Under the pieces are notes generated by a model. It searched no databases and was not told where the DNA came from. It worked only from the letters and a program-made list of their open reading frames with translations. Position numbers and translations under genes: made by a program. Positions 16,917-26,065 of a stretch of 64,000 nucleotides of DNA are shown here, piece by piece; position 1 is the stretch's first letter; each line of letters starts with the position of its first letter. The DNA is from Bacillota bacterium (lineage in GTDB: Bacteria > Bacillota > Bacilli > Bacillales > Cytobacillaceae): contig JAUZPL010000014.1 in assembly GCA_030705955.1 (NCBI GenBank), positions 1 to 64,000 of the forward strand. The letters run 5' to 3'.

Positions 16917-17525
16917 TATTCTTCTTGAGACAATGAACAATGTAATGAATCCTATTAATAATAGATAACCACCGTATAGCATAAAAGATAGAAGCTTATT
17001 AGAGGAAAAAGATGCACCTGCATAGGAAATAAGAGCGATATTTGGTATTTTACCAATTGCAGATGCAAGGAAAAAGCTTATCCAACTCACCTTACTAAGA
17101 CCGCAAAAAATATTTACTACTGGGGCAGGTATGACAGGAATAAGACGACTCAATAATATAGTAAGAAAAGAATTTTTATTTAGAAAATCTTCAAATTCTT
17201 TTAATTTGGGGTATTTCATTAACTTTATTTGCGCCCAGTCTCTGAATCCATAACGGCATAGGAAAAAGTATAGAATCGTTCCTATCATTGCACCAGAGAG
17301 CGAGATAAATAATCCATCAATTGCACCAAACACTGCCCCAATACTACCTGCTAAAAGTGGAAAGGGTATAACTGGAAAGAAAACACAGATTGCAACAAAT
17401 ACCATTCCTATTAAAATGGCAATCGTCCCACCCTCTTTTATTAAATAGAGCAACTCGTTCTTTTCAGAATATCCAATTAAAATGATAATCACTAAAATAA
17501 TTATACTAACGAACCTTTTAAGCAT
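16908..17525 (-). CDS. TVP38/TMEM64 (VTT/DedA-superfamily) membrane protein
   Basis: About 205 residues with six hydrophobic segments and the VTT core: LAGSIGAVFGAIDGLFISLSG, LSRLIPVIPAPVVN and the C-terminal VSWISFFLASAIGKIPN. VTT proteins are lipid-flipping or transport-related membrane proteins of uncertain bacterial substrate. GAGGG precedes the ATG at 17525 by 5 bases; the earlier in-frame ATG at 17537 lacks a ribosome site. Confidence 0.88.
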   Translation of the reverse strand: MLKRFVSIIILVIIILIGYSEKNELLYLIKEGGTIAILIGMVFVAICVFFPVIPFPLLAGSIGAVFGAIDGLFISLSGAMIGTILYFFLCRYGFRDWAQIKLMKYPKLKEFEDFLNKNSFLTILLSRLIPVIPAPVVNIFCGLSKVSWISFFLASAIGKIPNIALISYAGASFSSNKLLSFMLYGGYLLLIGFITLFIVSRRISK

Positions 17526-17585
17526 ATTTACCCTCATTTACACATTCATTTTCTATATTATAAAACAAAGTTACTTTAAAATGAA

Positions 17586-17618
17586 AAAGGCCTTTTATTT
17601 TTTAAATAAAAGGTCCTT
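17586..17618 (-). terminator. Terminator of the LysM-NlpC/P60 gene
   Basis: A long A/T-rich stem (AAGGACCTTTTATTT pairing with AAATAAAAGGCCTT, one bulge) followed on the minus strand by TTTTT. It lies between the endopeptidase gene and the VTT gene. Confidence 0.75.
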
Positions 17619-17629
17619 AAGAAAAATGA

Positions 17630-18475
17630 TTAAAATATAGATCTAGCTCCTAAATATTTTGTTCTCCAATATAAAGAGGTCATATCATCCATAACGACTC
17701 CGTGTGAGCTTGCATGGATAAATTGATTTCCCCCAAGAAAAATCCCCACATGTGAAGGACCTTTCTTGTAAGTTTCAAAGAATATTAAATCTCCCGGATT
17801 AGGAAATCCTACTGATTTAAGTTCACTCCATTGGGCAGCAGCAGTCCTTGGTAATGACACTCCAATTTTGCTAAATACATAACTTACATATCCACTGCAA
17901 TCAAATCCAGATGGTGATTCTCCACCCCAAACATATGGGGTGCCCATGTATTTTTTTGCAATTGAAATAACCTCTTGAATTTTAGAAATGGGTGCGTCAA
18001 CCTCTACTGCATTAATTTTATTTACAGGTGCAGCAACCGGAGTAACAATAACTGAAGTCGGTCTTCCATTTACACTTAGTTTTTGGCCTATTTTAATAAT
18101 ATCTGAATGTAAATGATTTAATGATTTTAACGTTGAAACGGTAGTGCTAAATTTCTTTGCAATCCCAGATAATGTATCATGCAGCTTTACAGTATATGTT
18201 TGGCTTAGTGTATGAGTACTCATATTCCTGCTTTTTGTAACTACTTGTGCTTTAGGGGCAACCATTACTAGTTTTTGATTCACTTTAATGACATTACTTG
18301 TTAGGTGATTCCACTGTTTTAATTGTTTGACTGAAAGATGATTTACTTTTGCAATTTTTGAAAGACAGTCCCCTGAACGAACCGTGTATGTAGTTCCATG
18401 TGCACTTGCTGACCCACCAAACGCTGTAAGTAGTATTCCTGCAGTTGCGGCAATTGTCATTAGTTGTTTTTTCAT
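17630..18475 (-). CDS. Secreted LysM / NlpC-P60 peptidoglycan endopeptidase (LytE/CwlS-like)
   Basis: 281 residues from the ATG at 18475, which has GGAGG 5 bases upstream; the frame is open 32 codons further but without a signal. A signal peptide (residues 1-25, cut near SASA-HG) is followed by two LysM domains (about 28-71 and 92-135) and an NlpC/P60 domain (about 165-281). The catalytic Cys is in GFDCSGY, the His in PSHVGIFLGG, with a second polar site at FIHASS. It should cut D-Glu-DAP bonds in the cell wall. A WalR-box match lies about 200 bases upstream. Confidence 0.93.
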   Translation of the reverse strand: MKKQLMTIAATAGILLTAFGGSASAHGTTYTVRSGDCLSKIAKVNHLSVKQLKQWNHLTSNVIKVNQKLVMVAPKAQVVTKSRNMSTHTLSQTYTVKLHDTLSGIAKKFSTTVSTLKSLNHLHSDIIKIGQKLSVNGRPTSVIVTPVAAPVNKINAVEVDAPISKIQEVISIAKKYMGTPYVWGGESPSGFDCSGYVSYVFSKIGVSLPRTAAAQWSELKSVGFPNPGDLIFFETYKKGPSHVGIFLGGNQFIHASSHGVVMDDMTSLYWRTKYLGARSIF

Positions 18476-18885
18476 GTTAACCTCCGCCATTCTCGTTGAT
18501 AACTTAATCATAAAGGAGGTTAAAACATTATTAATATCGATAAAATATGGCTTGTGAGGAAATACTTGCATACATAGGAAATGATAGTACTTTATGTAAC
18601 AAACATTAGAAATTGAACCAAGTCATAGAATATAGACTAACAAGGGATTTTTCAGATAATTTCCATATGGATTGTAATCTTGCTGTAATATAAATTTAAT
18701 ACTTTAACCGCCGATGCTAGTTATTACTATTTACCTAGTATTAAAGCCTCTCGAATGTAGAAATATTGTAACAAACCATCCATGCATAACTGAGAGACAA
18801 ATTTATAATGAACCTATAGAAACATCATTGAAATAGTGAATTCAACAGAAACATTAAAAAAATCTTATAAAGTTTGGTGATGATG
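18476..18885. other. Long intergenic region between the endopeptidase and radical SAM genes
   Basis: About 410 bases without a gene. It holds the ribosome site of the endopeptidase, a WalR-box match at 18673-18689 and the leader of the radical SAM gene. I saw no terminator, repeat or small ORF with a ribosome site. Confidence 0.5.
18673..18689 (+). promoter_or_regulatory. Candidate WalR (YycF) binding site
   Basis: TGTAATCTTGCTGTAAT fits the WalR consensus TGT(A/T)A(A/T/C)-N5-TGT(A/T)A(A/T/C) exactly. WalR controls many LytE/CwlO-type wall hydrolases in Bacillus and staphylococci. The match is about 200 bases upstream of the endopeptidase start and in opposite orientation to it. Confidence 0.5.
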
Positions 18886-20085
18886 ATGAATATGCATGGA
18901 AACGGACATCCGCAAGGTGGCGGACACCCTCATGGAATGGGGCATCCACACAGTCAAGGAATGGCTATTGACTATGATCAAAACCCTTTTATTGTTATTT
19001 GGGAGGTTACAAGAGCTTGTCAGCTCAAGTGTGTGCACTGTCGTGCAGATGCCCAGTTAAATAAGGATCCGCGTGAATTAACACACGAAGAAGGGATCAA
19101 ACTTCTTGATGAAATTTATGAAATGAACAATCCAATGCTTGTATTTACAGGCGGGGATTGCATGATGAGAGAGGATCTTTTCGAATTAGCTGATTATGCA
19201 GTTAAAAAGGGAATGCGTGTTTCAATGGTTCCAAGTGCAACATCCAATGTAACAAAAGAAAAAATGCAGCAGGCCAAAGATGTTGGCCTATCACGTTGGG
19301 GTTTTAGCCTTGATGGTCCAACACCAAAAATACACGACCATTTCCGCGGAACACCAGGTTCTTTCGATTTAACTATTGAAAAAATTAAGTATTTAAATGA
19401 ACTCGATATGCCGCTGCAAATCAATACTGTTATTTCCCGTTATAATTATGACCATCTTGAAGAAATGGCTAAGTTAGTCGGAGAATTAAAAGCGGTTATG
19501 TGGTATATCTTCTTATTGGTTCCAACTGGAAGAGGCCAAATGGATGACTGTATTAGCCCAGTCGAACATGAGAAGGTTTTCCATTGGCTCTATGAGTTAA
19601 GTAAAACTGCTCCATATGATATAAAGACTACCGCTGCACAACATTATCGTCGTGTGGTTCTTCAGCAAAAAATGCGCGAGAAAAAAATTGAAAATGGTGA
19701 GATCCATTACGAAGACTCTATTACAACTGATTTTGCTTCCATGCATGACGGTTTAAAGCGCGCGCCAAAAGGTGTCAATGATGGAAATGGATTCATTTTT
19801 GTTTCCCACATTGGAGAAGTGCTGCCAAGCGGCTTGCTTCCTATTGTGGTAGGAAATGTTCGTGAGAAGCCTCTTGCTGAAATTTATCGAGAATCCCCTG
19901 TTTTAAAGGACTTACGCAGACCTGATAACTATAAGGGAAAATGCGGTGTTTGCGAATTCAACAAAGTTTGTGGAGGATCTCGTTCCAGAACCTATTCTGT
20001 CACAGGAGACTATATGGAAAGTGAGCCGTTCTGTGTTTACATTCCACAGGCATTAAGAAATAAGGAAGGCTCACCAACGGTATAA
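18886..20085 (+). CDS. Radical SAM/SPASM protein with His-rich N-terminus
   Basis: About 399 residues. The first ~25 residues are a His/Gly/Pro-rich stretch (HPQGGGHPHGMGHPH). The radical SAM core follows with CQLKCVHC near residue 50 and a GGD motif (FTGGDCMM). The C-terminal SPASM region binds further Fe-S clusters (CGVCEFNKVCGG, then a late Cys in EPFCVY). It resembles the AhbD/NirJ and peptide-maturase side of the family (TIGR04053-like), but no heme or peptide partner is adjacent. GGTGAT lies 4 bases before the ATG at 18886; in-frame TTG, GTG and ATG codons from 18874 make the exact start uncertain. Confidence 0.88.
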   Translation: MNMHGNGHPQGGGHPHGMGHPHSQGMAIDYDQNPFIVIWEVTRACQLKCVHCRADAQLNKDPRELTHEEGIKLLDEIYEMNNPMLVFTGGDCMMREDLFELADYAVKKGMRVSMVPSATSNVTKEKMQQAKDVGLSRWGFSLDGPTPKIHDHFRGTPGSFDLTIEKIKYLNELDMPLQINTVISRYNYDHLEEMAKLVGELKAVMWYIFLLVPTGRGQMDDCISPVEHEKVFHWLYELSKTAPYDIKTTAAQHYRRVVLQQKMREKKIENGEIHYEDSITTDFASMHDGLKRAPKGVNDGNGFIFVSHIGEVLPSGLLPIVVGNVREKPLAEIYRESPVLKDLRRPDNYKGKCGVCEFNKVCGGSRSRTYSVTGDYMESEPFCVYIPQALRNKEGSPTV

Positions 20086-20092
20086 ATCAAAA

Positions 20093-20122
20093 AAGGCATT
20101 CCGCTTTTAAGGAATGTCTTTT
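20093..20122 (+). terminator. Terminator of the radical SAM gene
   Basis: Stem AAGGCATTCC/GGAATGTCTT (one G-T pair) with an 8-base loop followed by TTTT, just after the stop codon. Confidence 0.8.
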
Positions 20123-20795
20123 ATCTTCTTGAAATATAGACCTTATTTTGCTGGTCAATTTGGGCAACTGATACATTTTCTATTTTTGCAATATTGTGCT
20201 GTTGAAGAATTTCTCTCACCCATTTTTCGTCCTTCCCCATTGTGGAAAGACAATCTGGAAGTATATTCCCATCCATTATAAAGGTTTTTGGAAGTCCTCT
20301 TGAAATAGAAGATATTTGAAAGTCACTAGCTGTTGGAGTCTGATTTGCTGCCTTCTTTAATGCAGAAATCGTTCCATCTGTTTCAAAGATAGCAAATTCA
20401 ACCTCATCTAAATAAAAGATATCTTTTTTCCTGAGCAGGAGCAATAAATCGTTTACTGTCAACCTTCCTTTTCTCATCCCCTCTTCAAAAATTTCTCCTT
20501 CTCTTATAAGGACCGCTGGCTCATCATTAAGTATTTTTCTTCCCTTTAAGGATTTAAGTGAAGTGATGTCCAATACAAAGGTAATGGCTGCAAAAAGCAC
20601 AAGTGAAATAATTCCCATCCAAACTGGTATGTCCGGTGTAAAGATGGCTGATCCCACCATTGACCCAAGAGAAACCCCTGCCACAAAGTCAAAGAAGGTC
20701 ATTTGTGAAATTAATTTTTTCCCTAACAGTCTTGCAATAATATAAATAACAATAAAAATCACAATGGTGTTAATTATCATTTGTTGAAAACTCAA
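20121..20795 (-). CDS. DUF421 membrane protein (YetF/YrbG-like)
   Basis: 224 residues. Three N-terminal membrane helices (about 5-85) precede a conserved cytoplasmic DUF421 domain with the GRKILNDEPAVLIREGEI segment and the RGLPKTFIMDGN strand. The start is TTG, with GGAGTGAT upstream. It begins only about 20 bases after the gerC-like gene, so it is probably the fourth gene of the germination operon. DUF421 proteins occur in spore membranes in some Bacillus groups; a role in spore properties is inference. Confidence 0.88.
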   Translation of the reverse strand: MSFQQMIINTIVIFIVIYIIARLLGKKLISQMTFFDFVAGVSLGSMVGSAIFTPDIPVWMGIISLVLFAAITFVLDITSLKSLKGRKILNDEPAVLIREGEIFEEGMRKGRLTVNDLLLLLRKKDIFYLDEVEFAIFETDGTISALKKAANQTPTASDFQISSISRGLPKTFIMDGNILPDCLSTMGKDEKWVREILQQHNIAKIENVSVAQIDQQNKVYISRR

Positions 20796-20815
20796 GAAAT
20801 ATCACTCCATTTCAT

Positions 20816-21919
20816 TTATTCAATTAGTCCAGTGTCTTCAATATGAACATCTGTATGCACTTCAAATGTCAGATTAGGATAGATGTGCTGCCACGTTTTC
20901 CAATCATTATTTTGAAAATGTCTCGCACGATAGTAGAGCCCAAATCCAATCGGGTCAAGGTTTGCTTTTTGTAGTTTCAAGAGTAAATTTTTTACTTGTT
21001 TATCTATATCCTTCTCAGCTAATTTTTCGTAAGCAGGTAATTCCGAATTTTTAGGAGAAAACATTGCTTCTTCTAGTCTTCCTTTTATTTTTATCTTAGT
21101 CTTAATAATGGAATGGTTAGGATTAGAAGTATCCATTTTATAACTTGATTTTATTTTTTGAGTATCAATTATGAAATAAAGCTTTCTACTCTTAACTTTT
21201 ATTGCTGACTTTTGCTCGCTATTAAAAATATAGTAAAGAAGTTTAGTTTGTTCCGGTGTCAACACCATTTTCAATCTTTTTTTATTGAAAAGCCCTGCTG
21301 TATTGATAACCAATAAACCTTTTTTCACTTCAATAATAGGCATAAATGGGTCGAGCCCTTTTTCAATCAATCTCTTCTTAAAATCAAATAAATATTCACC
21401 AAAAATGTAAGGTGTCTCTGTTCCTTCTTTTCCAAGCGCTAGGAACATTGAATTAGATGGTATTTGCTCAAATTTTGGTTTTGTTTTTAATACCTCTAGT
21501 GCGGTAGGTCTCCCTATTACAGTCCATAAGATTTTTTGTATATCCCTCCGCCTTGAAAACCAATAGATTAGATGGGGTTCCATTTTTTTTTGAACTATTT
21601 TCTCATTAAAAACAACAACCTTCGCATGGCTAAAATCTACCTCTTTATCCACTTTTGTTTTAATGATTCGCACAGCTTCCGCCATAGTATCGGCCTCTTC
21701 AGAAACGATAATAAAGTCATTTGGTTTTTTCTCTACAGAAGGAATAGCAAATTTAAGGCTAATTAAATATTTTTTGGTATGGCTCTTGGCTGCATCGATA
21801 CCTATTGCCACAACAAAAAATCGTTTATCGATATCCTTATACCCGCCACAGCCGCTTAACGAGGAAATTACTACCATTCCTACTATAAGATACATCACCC
21901 AATTTCGCTTAAGTTTCAT
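20816..21919 (-). CDS. Ger(x)C family germinant receptor lipoprotein
   Basis: About 367 residues from the ATG at 21919, which follows AAGGAGG. The frame extends 10 codons further upstream within the gerB-like gene but lacks a ribosome site there. A lipoprotein signal peptide ends at the lipobox LSGC, followed by the typical RFFVVAIGIDAA opening of GerAC/GerBC/GerKC proteins and the DFSHAKVVVFNEK and FSRRRDIQ motifs. It is the C subunit anchored to the spore inner membrane. The start lies within the end of the gerB-like gene. Confidence 0.93.
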   Translation of the reverse strand: MKLKRNWVMYLIVGMVVISSLSGCGGYKDIDKRFFVVAIGIDAAKSHTKKYLISLKFAIPSVEKKPNDFIIVSEEADTMAEAVRIIKTKVDKEVDFSHAKVVVFNEKIVQKKMEPHLIYWFSRRRDIQKILWTVIGRPTALEVLKTKPKFEQIPSNSMFLALGKEGTETPYIFGEYLFDFKKRLIEKGLDPFMPIIEVKKGLLVINTAGLFNKKRLKMVLTPEQTKLLYYIFNSEQKSAIKVKSRKLYFIIDTQKIKSSYKMDTSNPNHSIIKTKIKIKGRLEEAMFSPKNSELPAYEKLAEKDIDKQVKNLLLKLQKANLDPIGFGLYYRARHFQNNDWKTWQHIYPNLTFEVHTDVHIEDTGLIE

Positions 21920-22988
21920 TTTTTTTCCTCCTTGCAAGAAAGAAAACAAAAGTAACTACACAGATTTCAAAGATAAACCGCAGTATTAACCAATAGGTAG
22001 AAAGGAACATAGTTTGCACTGCAGTAATTTTCATTTCAGAAATGATAGTAGCGCAACTAAATATAATTAAGATCAATAAGGCCTTTTTCTTTGTAAACTT
22101 TTTCGATGATGCCCCTTTTAGAAATTCAAAGGCAACATGCCAGTGGATAGCCGCACTAACCACGGTAATTCCTATATAAAGCATTAAAAACAAAAATATT
22201 ACTCTTTCAATTGGACCATATGGAATTCTTAAACAATCTGCGGTTGTTGTCCATGGATATAGATATTCCTGTGCCCCGTCTGCACCATGGAATCCTATTG
22301 GAATAAAGAATGTTGTAAACATGTTAAAAATGGATAGAAAACCTATAACAATAAAATTGATTCCTTTTATTTTTTGTCTAAACAAACGATTCATAATTAA
22401 AACATTCATATAACCAGAAAAGGTATAGGTTGCAGCCGATAGTGCTTTAAAACTTGGCCAGGAAAATAAATGTGTTCCAACCTCGAACACCGAGTTCCAT
22501 GAGAAATATTCGTTGGTAAGAGCCTTAAAAACAATAAAAAAGACAAAAGGAACATTGAGAACCAAAATAATTTCAACAATATACATGACTTTTTCAGTGG
22601 GTAACTGAATAATAAAACAGGTAGCTATCGCAAAAAGCACTGCTAAAGAAACCTTTGACATTTCCGGATTAATAAAACGATTAATAATGTCAGTAAAACC
22701 AATTAGGGTAAGAAACCCCGCAAAATACCAAAAACCTGAAAATATGAAAAGAATAATATTTTTGATTTTTCGGTTGAGCAATTGATCCAATATTTCGGGT
22801 AAACCTTGTTCAGGAAAAGCAGAGATTGATTTACAAAATACAATACAAAGAAATAAACCAATAGGAATAGCAATCAATATAGCTGAAACTGCCCCATCAT
22901 ATTTGTAATCAATGAGAATTTTTGGAACGTAAACCACTATATTGGTTAACATGTTGACCAAAAGCAAATAGAGTAAATAGCGATTCAA
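21909..22988 (-). CDS. GerAB/ArcD family spore germination permease
   Basis: About 359 residues with ten predicted membrane segments of the GerAB/APC superfamily type. It binds the small-molecule germinant and probably conducts ions in the spore inner membrane. The TTG at 22988 has GGGAGG upstream, and an earlier GTG frame start overlaps that ribosome site. It follows the gerA-like gene by about 20 bases and overlaps the gerC-like start by 11 bases, consistent with one operon. Confidence 0.92.
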   Translation of the reverse strand: MNRYLLYLLLVNMLTNIVVYVPKILIDYKYDGAVSAILIAIPIGLFLCIVFCKSISAFPEQGLPEILDQLLNRKIKNIILFIFSGFWYFAGFLTLIGFTDIINRFINPEMSKVSLAVLFAIATCFIIQLPTEKVMYIVEIILVLNVPFVFFIVFKALTNEYFSWNSVFEVGTHLFSWPSFKALSAATYTFSGYMNVLIMNRLFRQKIKGINFIVIGFLSIFNMFTTFFIPIGFHGADGAQEYLYPWTTTADCLRIPYGPIERVIFLFLMLYIGITVVSAAIHWHVAFEFLKGASSKKFTKKKALLILIIFSCATIISEMKITAVQTMFLSTYWLILRFIFEICVVTFVFFLARRKKNET

Positions 22989-23008
22989 GGTCCTCCCTCC
23001 CACTTATA

Positions 23009-24343
23009 TTAATTTTGTGCTGGTTTTTTCTCTGATATGGTTAAAAATGGCTTCCCAAAACTTTCGAGACTTACCAGGTAAGAAACTAACAGTAAAAATC
23101 CTATTACAACACCCACAAGTCCGTAAAAGATAGAAAGGACAAGCAATAAGTATTTTACAACCCTAATCGCCGCTCCAAAATTATTCACTGGCACAACAAA
23201 GTTTGAAATGGCTACAGCCGAAACAATAATAATCATTATGTTACTGACTAACCCAGCTTCTGTTGCTGCCTGCCCTAAAATGAGACCTCCAACAGTTGTA
23301 GCTGTTGGACCAATAGCTTTTGGGAGCCGTATACTTGCTTCAGTCAATAATTCCATCATGATAAGCATAAAAAAAACTTCAATAAATGCAGGATATGGAA
23401 CGGTTGAACGGCTTCCAGCAATGGATAATGCTAATTGAACCCTAAAAACTTCTGGATTATAAGCAGTCAATGCAACATATATGGAAGGAAGTACAATACT
23501 AATGAATAAGCCAATGTACCTTAGAGTAATAAAAAAGCAACCCACCCAATATGTTTGATAAATATCTGCCATGGAAGACATGAAATCTTTCATTACGGTT
23601 GGTAAAATAACAGCAAACGGAGACCCGTTAACAAGCAAAACAACCTTCCCCGCTGCTAAGTTGATTGCTACCCTGTCCGCTCTTTCAGTAATCAGCATCA
23701 ACGGAAACAAGGCACGTTGACTTTTCTTTATTAAATCTAATAATTGTTCTCCCGATTGAAACATTTCTATATCAATGGTTTCTAAAAATTCTCTGACCTT
23801 CTTTAACACTTCTTGATTAACAGTTTTATTATCATATAACGTAATAACCTTTGTTTTTGAGACTTTGCCAATGCTAGATGATTCCATATTAAGAGAGGCT
23901 TGTGGGTATCGCTGTCTGACTAAACCGAGGTTTGTCCCAATACTCTCACTAAAGCCTGACTGTGGCCCTTGTATGGTTGTTTCCACAGTAGTATCCAATA
24001 CAGAGCTTTGCCGATCCATTTTTAAATCAAATAAAAAAATTTTTGCTTGAAAGAAAACAATAACCTCTCCTACCAGCAGTTGATTAAGTGTTTTTTCTTC
24101 ATTTTCAAAAGGTTTCACCTTTGGGTGCGATTTTAAGTAATCAAGAAAAAGAGTGGGACTTTCAATTTCATAAAAAGGTTTAATGATATAATTTTGGATT
24201 TGAGCTTCATCGCTTAGCGTTTTTATATAGAAAACCTTGATGGATTCAACCTTCGTAAACAATTCCTTAAAAACAACATCTTCTGTTTGTTGTATTTTCT
24301 CAAGTAAATCCTCTTGTGTTGTTTTAATATTACTTCGCAACAT
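23009..24343 (-). CDS. GerA family spore germination protein
   Basis: 444 residues. The soluble N-terminal domain carries DDN-like elements (TLYDNKTVNQEVLKKVREFL, TERADRVAINLAAGKV) and the C-terminal half has five or so membrane helices with the conserved AYNPEVFRVQLALSIAGSR and RLPKAIGPTATTVGG motifs. It is the A subunit of a nutrient germinant receptor and the first gene of the operon. It is shorter than GerAA (about 480) mainly at the N-terminus. Expression in the forespore under sigma-G is expected, but I found no convincing sigma-G promoter in 24344-24484. Confidence 0.93.
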   Translation of the reverse strand: MLRSNIKTTQEDLLEKIQQTEDVVFKELFTKVESIKVFYIKTLSDEAQIQNYIIKPFYEIESPTLFLDYLKSHPKVKPFENEEKTLNQLLVGEVIVFFQAKIFLFDLKMDRQSSVLDTTVETTIQGPQSGFSESIGTNLGLVRQRYPQASLNMESSSIGKVSKTKVITLYDNKTVNQEVLKKVREFLETIDIEMFQSGEQLLDLIKKSQRALFPLMLITERADRVAINLAAGKVVLLVNGSPFAVILPTVMKDFMSSMADIYQTYWVGCFFITLRYIGLFISIVLPSIYVALTAYNPEVFRVQLALSIAGSRSTVPYPAFIEVFFMLIMMELLTEASIRLPKAIGPTATTVGGLILGQAATEAGLVSNIMIIIVSAVAISNFVVPVNNFGAAIRVVKYLLLVLSIFYGLVGVVIGFLLLVSYLVSLESFGKPFLTISEKKPAQN

Positions 24344-24484
24344 ATTAACTCCTCACTGCATTTTTCTTCCTATTTATACCTTTCCTTGAAAAATTCATTT
24401 TTATTCCTTAAAAACTGTGTTTAAATTTGATTAGAAATCCGAATTTATGATATTTTTAATGAGAATTGAAACAGACAGGAGTAA

Positions 24485-25444
24485 ATGAACATTATGATTC
24501 GAACAGTGGCTGTTAGCAGGAATTACGAACTTAAAGTGAATATTCAAGTACCTGAATTAGTCAAAGGGGACTATTTATGGTTCTGGATAGACTTTTTTCA
24601 GCCGAATGAAAAGGAAATTGATTTATTGAGGAATCCCCTCGGCTTTCATCCATTAGCCATTGAGGATTGTATTTTTACTTTACAAAGACCCAAATTGGAT
24701 TTTTTTGAGGGCTATACTTTTTTTGTAACCCAAGCAGTTAACCAAAAAACCATTAAAAGAGAAGAAGTTGACCTTTTCCTGAGTGAAAAATATGTGGTTA
24801 CCTTTCACCATAACCCTTCAGTGGAAATTGACGAGGTATTCAAAAGATTGCATCAATCTTCTGAATTAAAAACGTGGGACACCACACATGTACTTTATTA
24901 TATTCTTAATAAAATGGTAAATAATTATTTCCCTCCTGTATATCAAATTGAAGATACCTTAACAGAGATCGATGAGAATTCAAAAGGTAGATCCATGGAG
25001 GCACTTTTGAGCGATTTATTCAACACGAGGCATGATTTACTTTCATTAAGACACACTGTGTCCCCAATGAGAGATCTTGTTTACAGAATTATTAATTCAC
25101 AACGTCTTCAAGGAATCCAACGCAAAATTGAATACTTTTCTGATATCCATGACCATTTGCTAAAATTAACCGAAATGATTGAAGCGAATAGAGAATTAAC
25201 TACAGATATCCGCGATAGCTATATTTCTTTAAATTCAAACGAATCAAATCATGTCATGAAGGTCTTAACAGTCATCACTACTATCTTCATGCCTTTAACC
25301 TTTATCGTTGGGGTTTATGGAATGAATTTCCGTTATATGCCTGAATTATCTTGGAAATATGGATATTTTGGAGCCTTATTCCTCATGTTTGCAATTGCTG
25401 TAGGAATGTCATGGTGGTTCTTGAAAAAGGGATGGTTTAAATAA
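24485..25444 (+). CDS. CorA family magnesium/divalent metal transporter
   Basis: 319 residues. The large N-terminal cytoplasmic domain is followed by two C-terminal helices; the first ends in the signature YGMN with the periplasmic MPEL loop after it. CorA forms a pentameric channel for Mg2+ (sometimes Co2+, Ni2+ or Zn2+). AGGAG lies 3 bases before this ATG; the ATG at 24494 is an alternative. It is a single gene closed by a strong terminator. Confidence 0.95.
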   Translation: MNIMIRTVAVSRNYELKVNIQVPELVKGDYLWFWIDFFQPNEKEIDLLRNPLGFHPLAIEDCIFTLQRPKLDFFEGYTFFVTQAVNQKTIKREEVDLFLSEKYVVTFHHNPSVEIDEVFKRLHQSSELKTWDTTHVLYYILNKMVNNYFPPVYQIEDTLTEIDENSKGRSMEALLSDLFNTRHDLLSLRHTVSPMRDLVYRIINSQRLQGIQRKIEYFSDIHDHLLKLTEMIEANRELTTDIRDSYISLNSNESNHVMKVLTVITTIFMPLTFIVGVYGMNFRYMPELSWKYGYFGALFLMFAIAVGMSWWFLKKGWFK

Positions 25445-25513
25445 ATTGTTTCCAGTATTGAGAATGAAGTGACTAAACCATATTTCATGAACATGTATCA
25501 TTTAGCATAATCT

Positions 25514-25555
25514 AAATAACAAGACTAGCTTAAATTCAAGCTAGTCTTGTTATTT
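25514..25555. terminator. Bidirectional terminator after corA-like gene
   Basis: An 18-bp perfect stem (AAATAACAAGACTAGCTT and its complement) with a 6-base loop between two convergent genes. Confidence 0.88.
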
Positions 25556-25940
25556 ACCAATTTTTGTATGAAACGGTGCCACCTGTTAAATCAATCGTGT
25601 TCCGTTCTCCCTTATAATAAGTTTTACCATCTTTTTTTATTATTAACTTTTCGTAAGTGAAAACCTCTTGGCCATTTGGCATTTGTACAACAACTTTCTT
25701 TCCTAAATCTGCTTCAGGAACCTCAATACGAATAGATTTTTGCCAATATTGTTGAAAATATAAGATTCCAGCTGCTAGGATGATGCAAGATAGGATAAAA
25801 AAGAATGGACCCTTCCAAGTAAATACTTTTTGATTGGTTCGGTATAATTCTAATCTTGTCAATTTTTTCCCCTCAATTTCTAATTCTTCATTAGATATTA
25901 ACATCACAAGTCGTGCCCACTTCCGTCCTATTTTATACAT
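25554..25940 (-). CDS. Hypothetical single-span membrane protein
   Basis: 128 residues that I do not recognise. The layout is a basic N-terminal cytoplasmic part of about 45 residues, one membrane helix (about 47-65, PFFFILSCIILAAGILYF) and an extracytoplasmic C-terminal part rich in beta-type residues. No clear ribosome site precedes the ATG at 25940 or the internal ATG (residue 13), so the start is uncertain. Confidence 0.65.
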   Translation of the reverse strand: MYKIGRKWARLVMLISNEELEIEGKKLTRLELYRTNQKVFTWKGPFFFILSCIILAAGILYFQQYWQKSIRIEVPEADLGKKVVVQMPNGQEVFTYEKLIIKKDGKTYYKGERNTIDLTGGTVSYKNW

Positions 25941-25998
25941 TTACTATTTTAATTTAATCCGAACTATCCTTTTAAAATATGCTGAGCCTCTTTTAAAG

Positions 25999-26029
25999 TT
26001 GACTATATTTTTAAAATAAAATGTATAAT
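25999..26029 (+). promoter_or_regulatory. Possible promoter of the M42 peptidase gene
   Basis: TTGACT and TATAAT are both present but 19 bases apart, which is longer than ideal. They lie about 35 bases before the ATG. Confidence 0.4.
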
Positions 26030-26065
26030 ATAGTAGAAAAATATGTTTAAGGAAGGGGTCTATTT

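Noticed and set aside
24344-24484. Sigma-G promoter for the ger operon
   Set aside because: Candidate TGAAT and TATAAA elements are only about 13 bases apart, too close for sigma-G.
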